Shown here: positions 35,707 through 44,238 of the stretch, piece after piece
Numbering within the stretch: the stretch's first letter is position 1
How the letters are laid out: each line of letters begins with the position of its first letter
Origin: an uncultured Phycicoccus sp.
GTDB taxonomy: Bacteria > Actinomycetota > Actinomycetes > Actinomycetales > Dermatophilaceae
Direction of reading: 5' to 3'
Assembly: GCF_947495705.1 (NCBI RefSeq)
Contig: NZ_CANLZR010000005.1
Span: forward strand, 186,001 to 250,000
DNA: 64,000 nt
Program-made: the position numbers and the translations under genes
Notes under the pieces: model-generated
Seen by the model: only the letters and a program-made list of their open reading frames with translations
The model's database searches: none
Told to the model about the DNA's origin: nothing

Positions 35707-36884
35707 GGCTGCTCCTGGGGTCGACGCGGGACGACGATGCGCACGGTGCATCCTGCCCCGGGGCGGGTGGTCCACGTGGCCGAACCGCCGAGGTCCTCGA
35801 CCCGACCGCGGATGGAGCCGCTGACCCCCATCCGTCCCCGCTGGGCAGCCCCGTGCAGCTCGGCGAGGTCGGCCCCGACGCCGTCGTCGCGCACGGTCAG
35901 CTCGACCCCGTCGACGTCGCCCTCGAGCAGGACCCACGCCCGGGCGTGGTCGCCGGCGTGCCGGGCGACGTTGTCGAGCACGGCGGCGAGGGCGGCGTCG
36001 AGCTCGCGGGCGACGAGGTGGTCGACGAGCAGTGGGTCGGCCGGGACGGCGACGGTGACTCCGGGCCGCTCGTGCCCGGTGACGGTGACCCGGAGGTCGA
36101 CCTCCCCGCCCGCCGCGCCGTGCAGGTCGGCCGGCGCGTCGCCGGGGGCGCCGGACCCCGAGACGAACCGCCGCAGCGCCCGCTCCTGGTCGGCGGCCAG
36201 GACACCGAGCTCGCCCGCCGGCCCACCGAGCTCGGTGCCGCGGCGGTGGATGAACGCGAGCGACTGGAGCACCCCGTCGTGGACGACCCGGGCGATCCGC
36301 TCCCGCTCGCGGAGCCGCTCCCGCTCCAGCAGCACCTGCTCCTCGCGCTCCAGCCCCGACCGCGCGAGGTCGACGGCCAAGCCGATGAGCCCACCGAGCA
36401 GGACGAGGATGACGATGTTGTGGGTCGTGGCCTGGGTGGGACGCCCGGCGATCTCGACGAGGTCGGCCACCGCGACCGCCCCGGCCGCCAGCAGCCCCCC
36501 GCGCGTCCCGGCGACGACCGCAGCGCCCGCCACCGAGCCGGCGGCCCACACCGTGGGGAGGGTGAACTGCCCGGCGCTCACCGCCTCCATGCCGTCGGCC
36601 AGGGGGGTCGCGAGGATGGCGAGGACGGCGATGACCACCTCGGCCGCGACGACGCGGCGACTGCGGCGGCGGTACACGAGCAGCCCCAGCGACCAGGCGA
36701 GCATGACGCCGAGGGTGGCGACGGCCACCCACGGCCGGACCATCGACTCGTGCCGCTGCCAGGCGAGCAGGGCCGCGTACGCGACCGCGATGGGACGGAA
36801 CACGTCGAGCCCCCGGTGGAAGGCCTCGACGACGACCGGCTCCCGCCGGCCGGTCCGCGGCGACCGCGGACCCAGGACCCCCAC
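35703..36884 (-). CDS. MacS-family sensor histidine kinase (DUF5931)
   Basis: A 393-residue membrane sensor kinase. Residues 25-175 carry about five transmembrane helices matching the DUF5931 input domain; the dimerisation helix has RIARVVHDGVLQSLAF with the phosphorylated H202; the HATPase domain has an N box (AALAAVLDNVARHA) and G box (VRDDGVGADLAELHG; GRMGVSGSIRGRVEDLGG). The signal is unknown. The partner regulator follows with a 4-nt overlap, and the acyltransferase gene ends 8 nt upstream, so the three may share a transcript. Confidence 0.9.
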   Translation of the reverse strand: MGVLGPRSPRTGRREPVVVEAFHRGLDVFRPIAVAYAALLAWQRHESMVRPWVAVATLGVMLAWSLGLLVYRRRSRRVVAAEVVIAVLAILATPLADGMEAVSAGQFTLPTVWAAGSVAGAAVVAGTRGGLLAAGAVAVADLVEIAGRPTQATTHNIVILVLLGGLIGLAVDLARSGLEREEQVLLERERLRERERIARVVHDGVLQSLAFIHRRGTELGGPAGELGVLAADQERALRRFVSGSGAPGDAPADLHGAAGGEVDLRVTVTGHERPGVTVAVPADPLLVDHLVARELDAALAAVLDNVARHAGDHARAWVLLEGDVDGVELTVRDDGVGADLAELHGAAQRGRMGVSGSIRGRVEDLGGSATWTTRPGAGCTVRIVVPRRPQEQP

Positions 36885-36892
36885 GGCCCGGC

Positions 36893-37717
36893 TCAGCTCG
36901 CGCGTCGCTGCCGGCCGGGGTGGCCGGCCTCGTCGGCGTCACCCTCGAGGCCGTGCGAGTCGAGCTCCTTCTCCAGCTCGCTCACCGCGCGGCCGGGGCT
37001 GGCGGCCTCGGCGGCCTCCTTGGCCCGGTTCTTCTTCTCGCGGGCGATGCGGTCCTTCATCGCCGTCGCGTACATGTCGACGTACTCCTGGCCGGACAGC
37101 TCCATGAGCGCGTACATGATCTCGTCGGTGACCGAGCGCAGGACGAACCGGTCGCCCTCCATCCCCTCGTACCGCGAGAAGTCCAGCGGCTCACCGATCT
37201 TGACCCCGACCCGCACGAGCGAGGGGATCTTCTTGCCGGTGGGCTGCGCCTTGTCGGTGTTGATCATCGCGACGGGGATGACGGGCACCCCGGCCTCGAG
37301 GGCCATCCGGGCGACCCCGGTGCGGCCCTTGTACAGGCGGCCGTCGGGGCTGCGGGTGCCCTCGGGGTACAGGCCGAGCAGCTCCTGGCGCCGCAGGACC
37401 CGCAGACCGGAGGCGAGAGCGGCCTCACTGGCCCGGCCACCGGCGCGGTCGATGGGCAGCTGGCCCACCCCCCGGAAGAACGCCGCCGTGAGCCGGCCCT
37501 TGAGCCCGACCCCTGTGAAGTAGTCGGCCTTCGCGAGGAACGTCATCCGGCGCGGCACGACGAGCGGCAGGAAGATCGAGTCCGAGAAGGACAGGTGGTT
37601 GCTCGCGAAGATCGCACCCCCGGTCTCGGGGATGTGCTCGGAGCCCTCGACCCAGGGCCGGAAGAGCAGGCGGAGGATCGGCCCGAGGACGACCGTCTTC
37701 AGCACCCAGTAGAACAA
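36893..37717 (-). CDS. 1-acyl-glycerol-3-phosphate acyltransferase (PlsC family)
   Basis: An enzyme of phospholipid or lipoglycan acylation. The acyltransferase motif H-x4-D is ASNHLSFSDS, and block III is LYPEGTRSPDG. A coiled, charged tail (residues about 225-270) is variable in the family. The track start GTG 37726 directly abuts GGAGG; TTG 37717, 9 nt after GGAGG, yields the family-typical N-terminus LFYWVLKTVVLGPILR, so I prefer it (274 residues). It corresponds to Rv2182c in the mycobacterial order. Confidence 0.88.
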   Translation of the reverse strand: MFYWVLKTVVLGPILRLLFRPWVEGSEHIPETGGAIFASNHLSFSDSIFLPLVVPRRMTFLAKADYFTGVGLKGRLTAAFFRGVGQLPIDRAGGRASEAALASGLRVLRRQELLGLYPEGTRSPDGRLYKGRTGVARMALEAGVPVIPVAMINTDKAQPTGKKIPSLVRVGVKIGEPLDFSRYEGMEGDRFVLRSVTDEIMYALMELSGQEYVDMYATAMKDRIAREKKNRAKEAAEAASPGRAVSELEKELDSHGLEGDADEAGHPGRQRRAS

Positions 37718-37851
37718 CCGGACCACCCTCCTGTGCGTGTTCCCGGAAGCCTAGTGCACCGGGACCGGCGAGGGCCTGGCCTGCGCGCGGTCCGGGCACG
37801 GGGGACCTCGTGCGAAGATCGTGGGTGTCGGCCCCGACGTCAGGAGAACCC

Positions 37852-38451
37852 GTGAGCGACCGCCCCGGTGAGATGGACGAGCGCGACGTCGACGCGCGCT
37901 TCGCCTCCATCGTCGCGGGGTGGGAGGCACACCCGGACCCCGCCGGTGGCTCCCCCGGCGAGTCCTCGGGTGAGCCGCCCGCCGAGCCCCGCGACGCCGC
38001 GGCCGAAGGCGCCGCGGACTCCCCCGAGCCCGGCTCCGGTCCCGCGGGCGACGGCGCACCCGACGACGACGCCTCCGGTCCGCCCCGGCCGGCCTGGGTC
38101 AACCCGTCCCCGCTCGACGGGCTCGTGCCGGCGTCGTCCTGGCGCGTCGCCCCGCCGCCGTCCTCCGGCGACGGCGAGGCGGCCCCGACGGCGTCGGTGG
38201 CCGAGGACGACGACGAGCACTTCGAGCCGCCGCCCGTCGAGCTGCCGCCGCAGGAGGACCTGCACTTCTGGGGGGCGGTCATCGGGCTCGTCGCCGGCCC
38301 GCTGTGCCTCGTCTACGTCGCGATGGCCCGCCCGTTCCACAGCACCCGCTGGTTCCTGGCCGGGCTCGCGCTCTCGCTGATCGGCTTCGCCCTCCTCGTC
38401 CTGCGGCAGCCACGCGAGCGCGACCACGGGGACGACGGCGCCCGGATCTGA
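37852..38451 (+). CDS. Hypothetical membrane protein with acidic, Pro-rich N-terminus
   Basis: A 199-residue protein I do not recognise. It begins DRPGEMDERDVDARFASIVAGW, a short motif found in small actinobacterial membrane proteins, continues with about 110 disordered Pro/Glu/Asp-rich residues, and ends with two transmembrane helices (LHFWGAVIGLVAGPLCLVYVAM; WFLAGLALSLIGFALLVL). GTG 37852 follows AGGAG by 5 nt. It is divergent from the acyltransferase gene and convergent with the phosphatase-family gene. Confidence 0.75.
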   Translation: MSDRPGEMDERDVDARFASIVAGWEAHPDPAGGSPGESSGEPPAEPRDAAAEGAADSPEPGSGPAGDGAPDDDASGPPRPAWVNPSPLDGLVPASSWRVAPPPSSGDGEAAPTASVAEDDDEHFEPPPVELPPQEDLHFWGAVIGLVAGPLCLVYVAMARPFHSTRWFLAGLALSLIGFALLVLRQPRERDHGDDGARI

Positions 38452-38457
38452 CCGGGT

Positions 38458-39144
38458 TCACCCCACCTCGAGGTCCACCCACGCCGCACGATGGTCGCTG
38501 GCCCGCGCCCACACCCCGTCCGGCACCGCGACCTCGCCGGGCGGCACGACGCCGACGTCCGGTGACGCGAAGAGCACGTCCAGGCGCCGCCGCGGCGCGT
38601 GCGCCGGGTACGTCGGCCCGGGCGGGCCCGCCACCTCGAGTGCCCCCTCCACGCCGACGAGGCCGAACGCCTCGCCGCCCTCGGTCTCGTTGAGGTCGCC
38701 CGCGACGACGAGCGGCCGGACCCCGGCCAGGGCCGCGAGCACCGCGCGGACGTGGCGCACCCGTTCGGCCGCGTCGAGACCCAGGTGCAGCGAGACGACG
38801 GTCAGCTCCTGGCCCCCCGGCAGGCGGACCCGGGCCTCGGCCCACCCGCGGGTCCGGTTCGGCCAGCGCACGGGGAGCCGGTGGTGTGCCGCGGCGACGA
38901 GCTCGACCCGCTCGCCGGTGAGGATCGTCGTCCCCCCGCTACCTCGGTGCGGCCCGCTCCATCGCATGCCGCAGGCGTCGGCGAAGCGGCGCAGGCGCCA
39001 CGGCGCGAACAGCCGGCGGGGCGCCTCCTGGAGGCACAGGACGTCGGGGTCCACCGCGCGGACGAGGCGGGCCGCGAGCCGGTGGTCGTCGAGGAAGTCC
39101 CGGGTGTTGTACGTCGCGACCCGGACCCGCACGGGCTCGGCCAC
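38458..39144 (-). CDS. Endonuclease/exonuclease/phosphatase-family protein
   Basis: A protein of about 228 residues with the DNase I-like fold: VATYNTRDF (metal Asn), VLCLQEAP (catalytic Glu), VVSLHLGLDAAER (His), VVAGDLNETEGGEA (Asp-x-Asn) and ASDHRAAWVDLEV (terminal Asp-His pair). All catalytic positions are present, so it is probably an active phosphodiesterase or nuclease. The start is uncertain; GTG 39144 just after the glucokinase stop is assumed. Substrate unknown; it follows glk in an operon-like run. Confidence 0.85.
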   Translation of the reverse strand: MAEPVRVRVATYNTRDFLDDHRLAARLVRAVDPDVLCLQEAPRRLFAPWRLRRFADACGMRWSGPHRGSGGTTILTGERVELVAAAHHRLPVRWPNRTRGWAEARVRLPGGQELTVVSLHLGLDAAERVRHVRAVLAALAGVRPLVVAGDLNETEGGEAFGLVGVEGALEVAGPPGPTYPAHAPRRRLDVLFASPDVGVVPPGEVAVPDGVWARASDHRAAWVDLEVG

Positions 39145-39151
39145 GGGCGGG

Positions 39152-40180
39152 TCAGCCCGCGGGACCGAGGTCGGGCTCGTCGGCCCGGTCGCCGGCCGCG
39201 GCCCACGCGAGGTCCGCCGCCCCGACCCGCGCCAGGTCGGCCGCCCCGACGAGACCGGCCTCGTTGCCGAGCTCGGCGGCGACGATCCGGGCCTCGGGGC
39301 GGTAGCCGCGCCCGGTGAGCTGGCGCCGGAAGGCCTGCCGCGCCGGCTCGAGGAGGAGGTCACCGGCCGCGCTCACGCCACCGCCGACGACGAAGGTGCC
39401 GGGGTCGAGCGCCGCCGCGAGGTCCGCGATGCCGACCCCGAGCCACCGCCCGATCTCGCCGAGCAGCTCGCACGCCAGCGGGTCGCCGTCGCGCGCGGCC
39501 TCGGTGACGAGCGGGCCGGTGAGGTCCTCGGGCTTGCCGCCGACGCGCTCGAAGAGGTCGGAGACCACCGGGCTGCCCGCGGACATCAGGGCCCGCGCCT
39601 CCCGGACGAGGGCGTTGCCCGACGCGTACTGCTCCCAGCAGCCCCGGTTGCCGCACTCGCAGCGGATGCCGTCGGGCACGACCTGCATGTGGCCGAACTC
39701 GCCGGCGATGCCGAACCGCCCGCGGTGCACGCGCCCGTCGAGGACGATCCCGCCGCCGATCCCGGTGCCGAGGTTGACCATGACGAGGTGGCCCTCGCCG
39801 CGCCCGGCCCCGAAGCGGTACTCGGCCCAGGCCGCGGCGTTGGCGTCGTTGTCGACGAAGATCGGCAGGTCGAGCCGGTGCCCGAGGGCCGCCCGCAGCG
39901 GCTCGTTGCGCCAGGAGAGGTGGGGGGCGAAGACGACCGTGGCCCGGTCCGCGGCGACGAACCCCGCGGCCCCGATGCCCACCGCGACCGCCTCGCTCTC
40001 GGCCTCCAGCAGCTCCTGGACGGCCGAGACGATGGTGTCCTCGACGATGCGCGGGCTCTTCGAGCGGTCGGGGGTGTCGCGGCGCGCCCGGCGCAGCACG
40101 ACCCCCGAGGCGTCGACGACGCCGGCGGCGACCTTCGTGCCGCCGATGTCGACCCCGATCGACAGGGGCCCGTCACTCAT
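39152..40180 (-). CDS. glk: ROK-family glucokinase
   Basis: A 342-residue cytoplasmic sugar kinase. The ATP loop is GVDIGGTKVAAGVVD, the sugar-binding region FVDNDANAAAWAEYRFGAG with catalytic Asp, NLGTGIGGGIV follows, and the ROK zinc motif is CECGNRGCWE with three Cys and an upstream His (GEFGHMQ). It phosphorylates glucose to glucose 6-phosphate and in actinobacteria contributes to glucose repression. ATG 40180 overlaps the preceding hypothetical gene by 8 nt. Confidence 0.93.
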   Translation of the reverse strand: MSDGPLSIGVDIGGTKVAAGVVDASGVVLRRARRDTPDRSKSPRIVEDTIVSAVQELLEAESEAVAVGIGAAGFVAADRATVVFAPHLSWRNEPLRAALGHRLDLPIFVDNDANAAAWAEYRFGAGRGEGHLVMVNLGTGIGGGIVLDGRVHRGRFGIAGEFGHMQVVPDGIRCECGNRGCWEQYASGNALVREARALMSAGSPVVSDLFERVGGKPEDLTGPLVTEAARDGDPLACELLGEIGRWLGVGIADLAAALDPGTFVVGGGVSAAGDLLLEPARQAFRRQLTGRGYRPEARIVAAELGNEAGLVGAADLARVGAADLAWAAAGDRADEPDLGPAG

Positions 40181-40589
40181 CGTGGTGGCCGTCGGGTCGC
40201 TCCGCGCGCTCCCGGGCGGACGCGAGGTCGGCCAGGACGGTGGCAGCGAAACCGGCGAACTCGGCGAGCCCCGAGAGGGTCTCGGGGCTCAGCTGGCGGA
40301 TGAACGCCGAGGCACGGCAGACCGGGCACCACTGGCAGACGGGGTCGGTGCAGGTGAACCCGGCATCGGCGCGAGGGGCGGGGCCGCCGTGCGGGGTGTC
40401 GGCGCCGGCCTCGGCCCATGGGTCGGCGGACCCGCCGGGCGCCGCGCCTCGGCCGTCGGCGGCGGGCGGTGGGTCGCCCGCGGGATCGGACGTCTCGGGG
40501 TCGCCCCCGACGCGACGCAGGCTCTCGAGGAGCCGCGCGGCCTCCTCGGCGACGCTCCCGGCGTCCTGCGGCCAGCGCTGCGCGGTCAT
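40173..40589 (-). CDS. Hypothetical protein with a CxxCPxC zinc-like cluster
   Basis: A 138-residue protein. A helical N-terminus (SVAEEAARLLESL) and a Pro/Ala/Gly-rich linker precede CTDPVCQWCPVCRASAFIRQLSPETL, four closely spaced Cys likely to bind zinc, then another helix. Comparable small proteins are encoded beside glucokinase and SRPBCC genes in other actinobacteria; I know no function. It overlaps glk by 8 nt and lies 7 nt after the SRPBCC stop, so the three are probably one operon. Confidence 0.77.
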   Translation of the reverse strand: MTAQRWPQDAGSVAEEAARLLESLRRVGGDPETSDPAGDPPPAADGRGAAPGGSADPWAEAGADTPHGGPAPRADAGFTCTDPVCQWCPVCRASAFIRQLSPETLSGLAEFAGFAATVLADLASARERAERPDGHHDE

Positions 40590-40596
40590 CGGCGGG

Positions 40597-41040
40597 TCAC
40601 CCCTCGACGCGCTTCTTCAGCTCGGTGAGCGCCGTGCTGATGATGTGCTTCTCGGCCTTGCGCTTGAGCATCCCGATCATCGGCATCGTGAGGTCGACCT
40701 CGAGGTCGTAGGTGACCCGGGTGCCCCCCGCCGCGCTCTCGAGGGTGTAGCTGCCGGTGAGGCCCTTGAGCAGCGACGCCCGCACGAGGTGCCAGGAGAT
40801 GACGCCGGTGCCGTCGTCGGCCACGTCCCAGTCGTACTCGAGGACGTACTGGTCCTTGATGGCGCCCGCGTCGAGCGTGAACTCGACCTGGTCCGCCCAC
40901 CCGTCGCCGTCCTCGGTGAGCACCGTGCAGTCCTTGACCTGCTCGGCCCACTCCGGGTAGGCGTCGAACGCGGCGATGACGTCGAGGACCTCGCCGGGCT
41001 CGGCGGCGATGTCGACGGAGGATCTGGTGCGGTCGGCCAT
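40597..41040 (-). CDS. SRPBCC-family protein (polyketide cyclase-like, TB16.3 type)
   Basis: A 147-residue START-like protein beginning ADRTRSSVDIAAEPGEVLDVIAAFDAYPEW, very typical of the TB16.3/Rv2185c group, ending TALTELKKRVEG. ATG 41040 carries a TAGCCT hexamer 8 nt upstream. Its hydrophobic cavity suggests lipid or metabolite binding. It is divergent from the acyl-CoA synthetase gene, the same neighbour relation as Rv2185c and fadD15 in mycobacteria. Confidence 0.87.
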   Translation of the reverse strand: MADRTRSSVDIAAEPGEVLDVIAAFDAYPEWAEQVKDCTVLTEDGDGWADQVEFTLDAGAIKDQYVLEYDWDVADDGTGVISWHLVRASLLKGLTGSYTLESAAGGTRVTYDLEVDLTMPMIGMLKRKAEKHIISTALTELKKRVEG

Positions 41041-41048
41041 GGCACCGC

Positions 41049-41054
41049 AGGCTA
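41049..41054 (-). promoter_or_regulatory. Putative near-leaderless -10 (TAGCCT) for the SRPBCC gene
   Basis: TAGCCT is 8 nt upstream of ATG 41040 on the minus strand. The divergent fadD gene has TAAGGT at 41071-41076 on the plus strand as its candidate -10. Confidence 0.4.
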
Positions 41055-41114
41055 CCGGTCGGGTGGGGCCTAAGGTTGAGGGGCCGCCCACCCGCGTTCT
41101 GAAGGAGCCCGACG

Positions 41115-42905
41115 GTGCACGAGATGTCGACGCCGCTCATCCTGCCTGCCACGACCGAGGGGACCCTCGGCGACGTGCCGGCCCGCCTGGCGTCCCGGCA
41201 CCCGGCTCGGGTCGCCTTCTCGATCCGCACCGACGGGGGCTGGACCGACGTCACCTCGGCGACGTTCGCCGCGGAGGTCGCGGCCCTCGCCAAGGGGTTC
41301 CTCGCGGCCGGCATCCGCGCCGGGGACGTCGTCGGCATCATGAGCTGCACCCGGTACGAGTGGACGCTCGCGGACTTCGCGCTGTGGGCCGCCGGGGCCG
41401 TCCCCGTGCCGATCTACGAGACCTCCTCCTCCGACCAGGTCGGCTGGATCCTCGCCGACTCGGGGGCGGTCGGCATCGTCGTCGAGACCGAGGCCCACCT
41501 GGCCGCCGTCGAGAAGGTCCGCGGCACCGTCCCGACGCTCGAGCACGTGTGGGTCGTCGACCACGGCGACATCGACACCCTGAGCCGCGACGGGGCCGAC
41601 GTCGAGGACTCCGAGCTGGAGGCGCGCCGTGAGGGCCTCGACCGCGACAGCCTCGCCACGGTCATCTACACCTCCGGTACGACCGGCCGGCCGAAGGGCG
41701 TCGAGCTCACCCACGGCAACTTCCTCACCCTCGCCGAGAACACCGCCGAGGAGATCGCCGAGGTCGTCAAGGCCGACCAGGCCTCGACCCTGCTGTTCCT
41801 GCCACTCGCGCACGTGTTCGCCCGGTTCATCGAGGTCCTCGCCGTCACCTCAGGGGTCCGGATGGGCCACTCCAGCGACCTCAAGACGCTGCTCGCCGAC
41901 TTCGCGGCCTTCCGGCCGACGTTCATCCTCGCCGTGCCGCGGGTGTTCGAGAAGATCTACAACTCGGCCGAGGCCAAGGCCGAGGCCGGCGGCAAGGGCA
42001 AGATCTTCGACGGCGCCGCGACCACCGCGATCGCGTGGTCGGAGGCGCTCGACGCCGGCACCGTGCCGCTCGGCCTCCGGCTGCGGCACGCGGTCTTCGA
42101 CAAGCTCGTCTACGCCAAGCTGCGCGACGCGATGGGCGGCCGGGTCCAGTACGCCGTCTCCGGCGGCGCCCCGCTCGGCACCCGGCTCGGGCACTTCTTC
42201 CGCGGCATCGGGCTCTCGATCCTCGAGGGCTACGGCCTCACCGAGACCACGGCCCCGGCCACCGTCAACCGCCCGCAGTCGATGCGGATCGGCACCGTCG
42301 GCCCGCCGCTGCCCGGCGTCGACGTGCGGATCGCCGACGACGGCGAGATCTGCCTCCGTGGCGTCAACGTCTTCTCGGCCTACCGCGGCAACGAGGAGGC
42401 CACCCGCGACGCCGTTCGCGACGGCTGGTTCCACACCGGCGACCTCGGCGAGCTCGACGACGACGGCTACCTGCGGATCACCGGACGCAAGAAGGAGATC
42501 CTCGTGACGGCCGGCGGCAAGAACGTCGCCCCCGCGGTCCTCGAGGACCTCCTGCGGTCGCACCCGCTCGTCAGCCAGTGCATCGTCGTCGGCGACGGCA
42601 AGCCCTTCATCGCCGCCATCGTCACCCTCGACGAGGAGATGTACCCGGCCTGGGCCGGCAACCATGGGCTCAGCGACGTGCCGTTCTCGAAGGCCTCGGG
42701 CGACGAGCGCGTCCACGCCGAGATCCAGAAGGCCGTCGACACCGCGAACGCCGCTGTCTCCAAGGCCGAGTCGATCCGCAAGTTCGTCATCCTCGACACC
42801 GACTTCACCGAGCAGTCCGGCCACCTCACGCCGTCGCTGAAGCTGAAGCGCAACGTCGTCATGCGCGACTTCGGTGACGAGGTCGACGCGCTCTACGGTG
42901 GCTGA
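41115..42905 (+). CDS. Long-chain fatty acid-CoA ligase (AMP-binding, FadD15-like)
   Basis: A 596-residue adenylating enzyme that activates fatty acids as acyl-CoA. Motifs: the phosphate loop YTSGTTGRPKGVELTH, adenine-binding GYGLTETTAP, the hinge DGWFHTGDLGELDDDGYLRITGRKKE, and the catalytic Lys in the C-terminal domain (SIRKFVIL region after NAAVSKAE). GTG 41115 follows AAGGAG by 7 nt. The stop overlaps the next gene by 8 nt. It matches fadD15 (Rv2187) by position and family. Confidence 0.92.
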   Translation: MHEMSTPLILPATTEGTLGDVPARLASRHPARVAFSIRTDGGWTDVTSATFAAEVAALAKGFLAAGIRAGDVVGIMSCTRYEWTLADFALWAAGAVPVPIYETSSSDQVGWILADSGAVGIVVETEAHLAAVEKVRGTVPTLEHVWVVDHGDIDTLSRDGADVEDSELEARREGLDRDSLATVIYTSGTTGRPKGVELTHGNFLTLAENTAEEIAEVVKADQASTLLFLPLAHVFARFIEVLAVTSGVRMGHSSDLKTLLADFAAFRPTFILAVPRVFEKIYNSAEAKAEAGGKGKIFDGAATTAIAWSEALDAGTVPLGLRLRHAVFDKLVYAKLRDAMGGRVQYAVSGGAPLGTRLGHFFRGIGLSILEGYGLTETTAPATVNRPQSMRIGTVGPPLPGVDVRIADDGEICLRGVNVFSAYRGNEEATRDAVRDGWFHTGDLGELDDDGYLRITGRKKEILVTAGGKNVAPAVLEDLLRSHPLVSQCIVVGDGKPFIAAIVTLDEEMYPAWAGNHGLSDVPFSKASGDERVHAEIQKAVDTANAAVSKAESIRKFVILDTDFTEQSGHLTPSLKLKRNVVMRDFGDEVDALYGG

Positions 42906-44238
42906 ACCCGCCCCCGCCCGCCGCGGGCTGTCGCCGGCGGTGGTGCTCGCGGCGTCGTGGCTCGCCTGGTTCGGGGTGGCGCAGTGGAGCGTCGTGCGCT
43001 TCCGGGTGCCGATCCTGATCGTCCTCACCGCCGTCACGGTGCTGCTCGCGGTGTGGCTGGCGCGGCGGACCCCGGTGCCCCTGCCGCGGTGGTTCGCCCC
43101 CGTGGTCCTCGCCGGCTCGGTGGCCGTCACCCTGCTCGTGCCGCTGTTCTCGTACCTGCCGCCGGCGTCGGCAGCGGCCGCCCTGGGGGTCCTCGCGGTG
43201 GGTGGCCTCGGCTGCGCGGCCGCGCTGGCGCTGCGACGGCCGTGGGCCGGTGCCGCCGCGGCGGGTCTGGCGGCGGCGACGCACGTCGTCGTCGCGACCA
43301 TCGCCGTGCTCGGCGACCGCGCCCCGAAGATCGACGTGTGGGTCATCCTCCAGCAGGGCGCCGACGTCACCGCCCGCCTCGGCAACATCTACACCGCGCG
43401 CTGGACGGACTCCCCCGGCGTCCAGGACCACTTCACCTACCTGCCGTGGATGGCGATGCTCACCGCCCCGGGCCGCTGGCTCGCCGGCGACGTCCGCTGG
43501 GCGATCCTCGTGTGGACCCTCGTCCTGCTCGCCGGGCTGTGGGCGCTCGCCGGCGGCCGGCGCGGCGACGCGGCCCGCGGCGCGACGGTGGTGGCACTCG
43601 TCGTCCTCGCCCCGGGCACCCTGACCCAGGTCGACCAGGCCTGGACCGAGCCGGTGCTCGCGGCGCTGCTCGTCTGGTGGGCGGTGCTCGTGCGGCGCGG
43701 CCACGCCTGGTGGGCCGTCGTGCCCCTCGCGCTCGCCTGTGCGAGCAAGCAGCATCTGGCGCTCCTGGCGCCCGTGCTGCTCGTCTGGCAGCCGTTCGGC
43801 TGGCGTCGCACCCTCGTGACGGGCGGGCTCGCCGGCGTGCTCGTGTCCCCCTGGCTCGTCGCGGACCCCGCGGCGTTCGTCGACGACACCGTGACGACGC
43901 TGCTGACCTTCCACCCGATCCGCTTCGCGAACACGTGGTACCTGTACTTCTTCAACGAGCACGGCATCGAGCTGCCCTTCGCCGTCACCGGCCTCGCGAT
44001 GCTCACGGCCGTCGGGGTGGCCGTGTGGGCGGTCCATCGCCGCCAGCCGCCCGTCGACGAGGTGCTGCGCTGGCTGGCCCTGGTCCTGGCCGTCGCCAAC
44101 CTCGTGAACAAGCAGGCCTTCTACAACCAGTTCTGGCTCGTCGCGGTCCTCGTCGCGGCGTCGCTCGCCGTCGCACCCGCGGTGACGTCCCGGGTCACCG
44201 CGCGAGGGCGGCCAGCCGCTGCTGCCACCGGCGGGTGA
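42898..44238 (+). CDS. Multi-pass GT-C-like glycosyltransferase
   Basis: A 446-residue membrane protein with about ten to twelve helices. The loop after helix 4 has DVWVILQQGADVTARLGNIYTARW and DHFTYLPWMA, resembling the catalytic loop of polyprenyl-phosphate-dependent mannosyltransferases (GT87/GT39-like), and CASKQHLALLAPVLL is a conserved helix of that class. GTG 42898 overlaps the fadD stop. A mannosyltransferase of lipoglycan synthesis (as Rv2181 in the same region of mycobacteria) is plausible but unproven. The last 44 nt overlap the convergent lipoprotein gene. Confidence 0.78.
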   Translation: MAEPAPARRGLSPAVVLAASWLAWFGVAQWSVVRFRVPILIVLTAVTVLLAVWLARRTPVPLPRWFAPVVLAGSVAVTLLVPLFSYLPPASAAAALGVLAVGGLGCAAALALRRPWAGAAAAGLAAATHVVVATIAVLGDRAPKIDVWVILQQGADVTARLGNIYTARWTDSPGVQDHFTYLPWMAMLTAPGRWLAGDVRWAILVWTLVLLAGLWALAGGRRGDAARGATVVALVVLAPGTLTQVDQAWTEPVLAALLVWWAVLVRRGHAWWAVVPLALACASKQHLALLAPVLLVWQPFGWRRTLVTGGLAGVLVSPWLVADPAAFVDDTVTTLLTFHPIRFANTWYLYFFNEHGIELPFAVTGLAMLTAVGVAVWAVHRRQPPVDEVLRWLALVLAVANLVNKQAFYNQFWLVAVLVAASLAVAPAVTSRVTARGRPAAAATGG

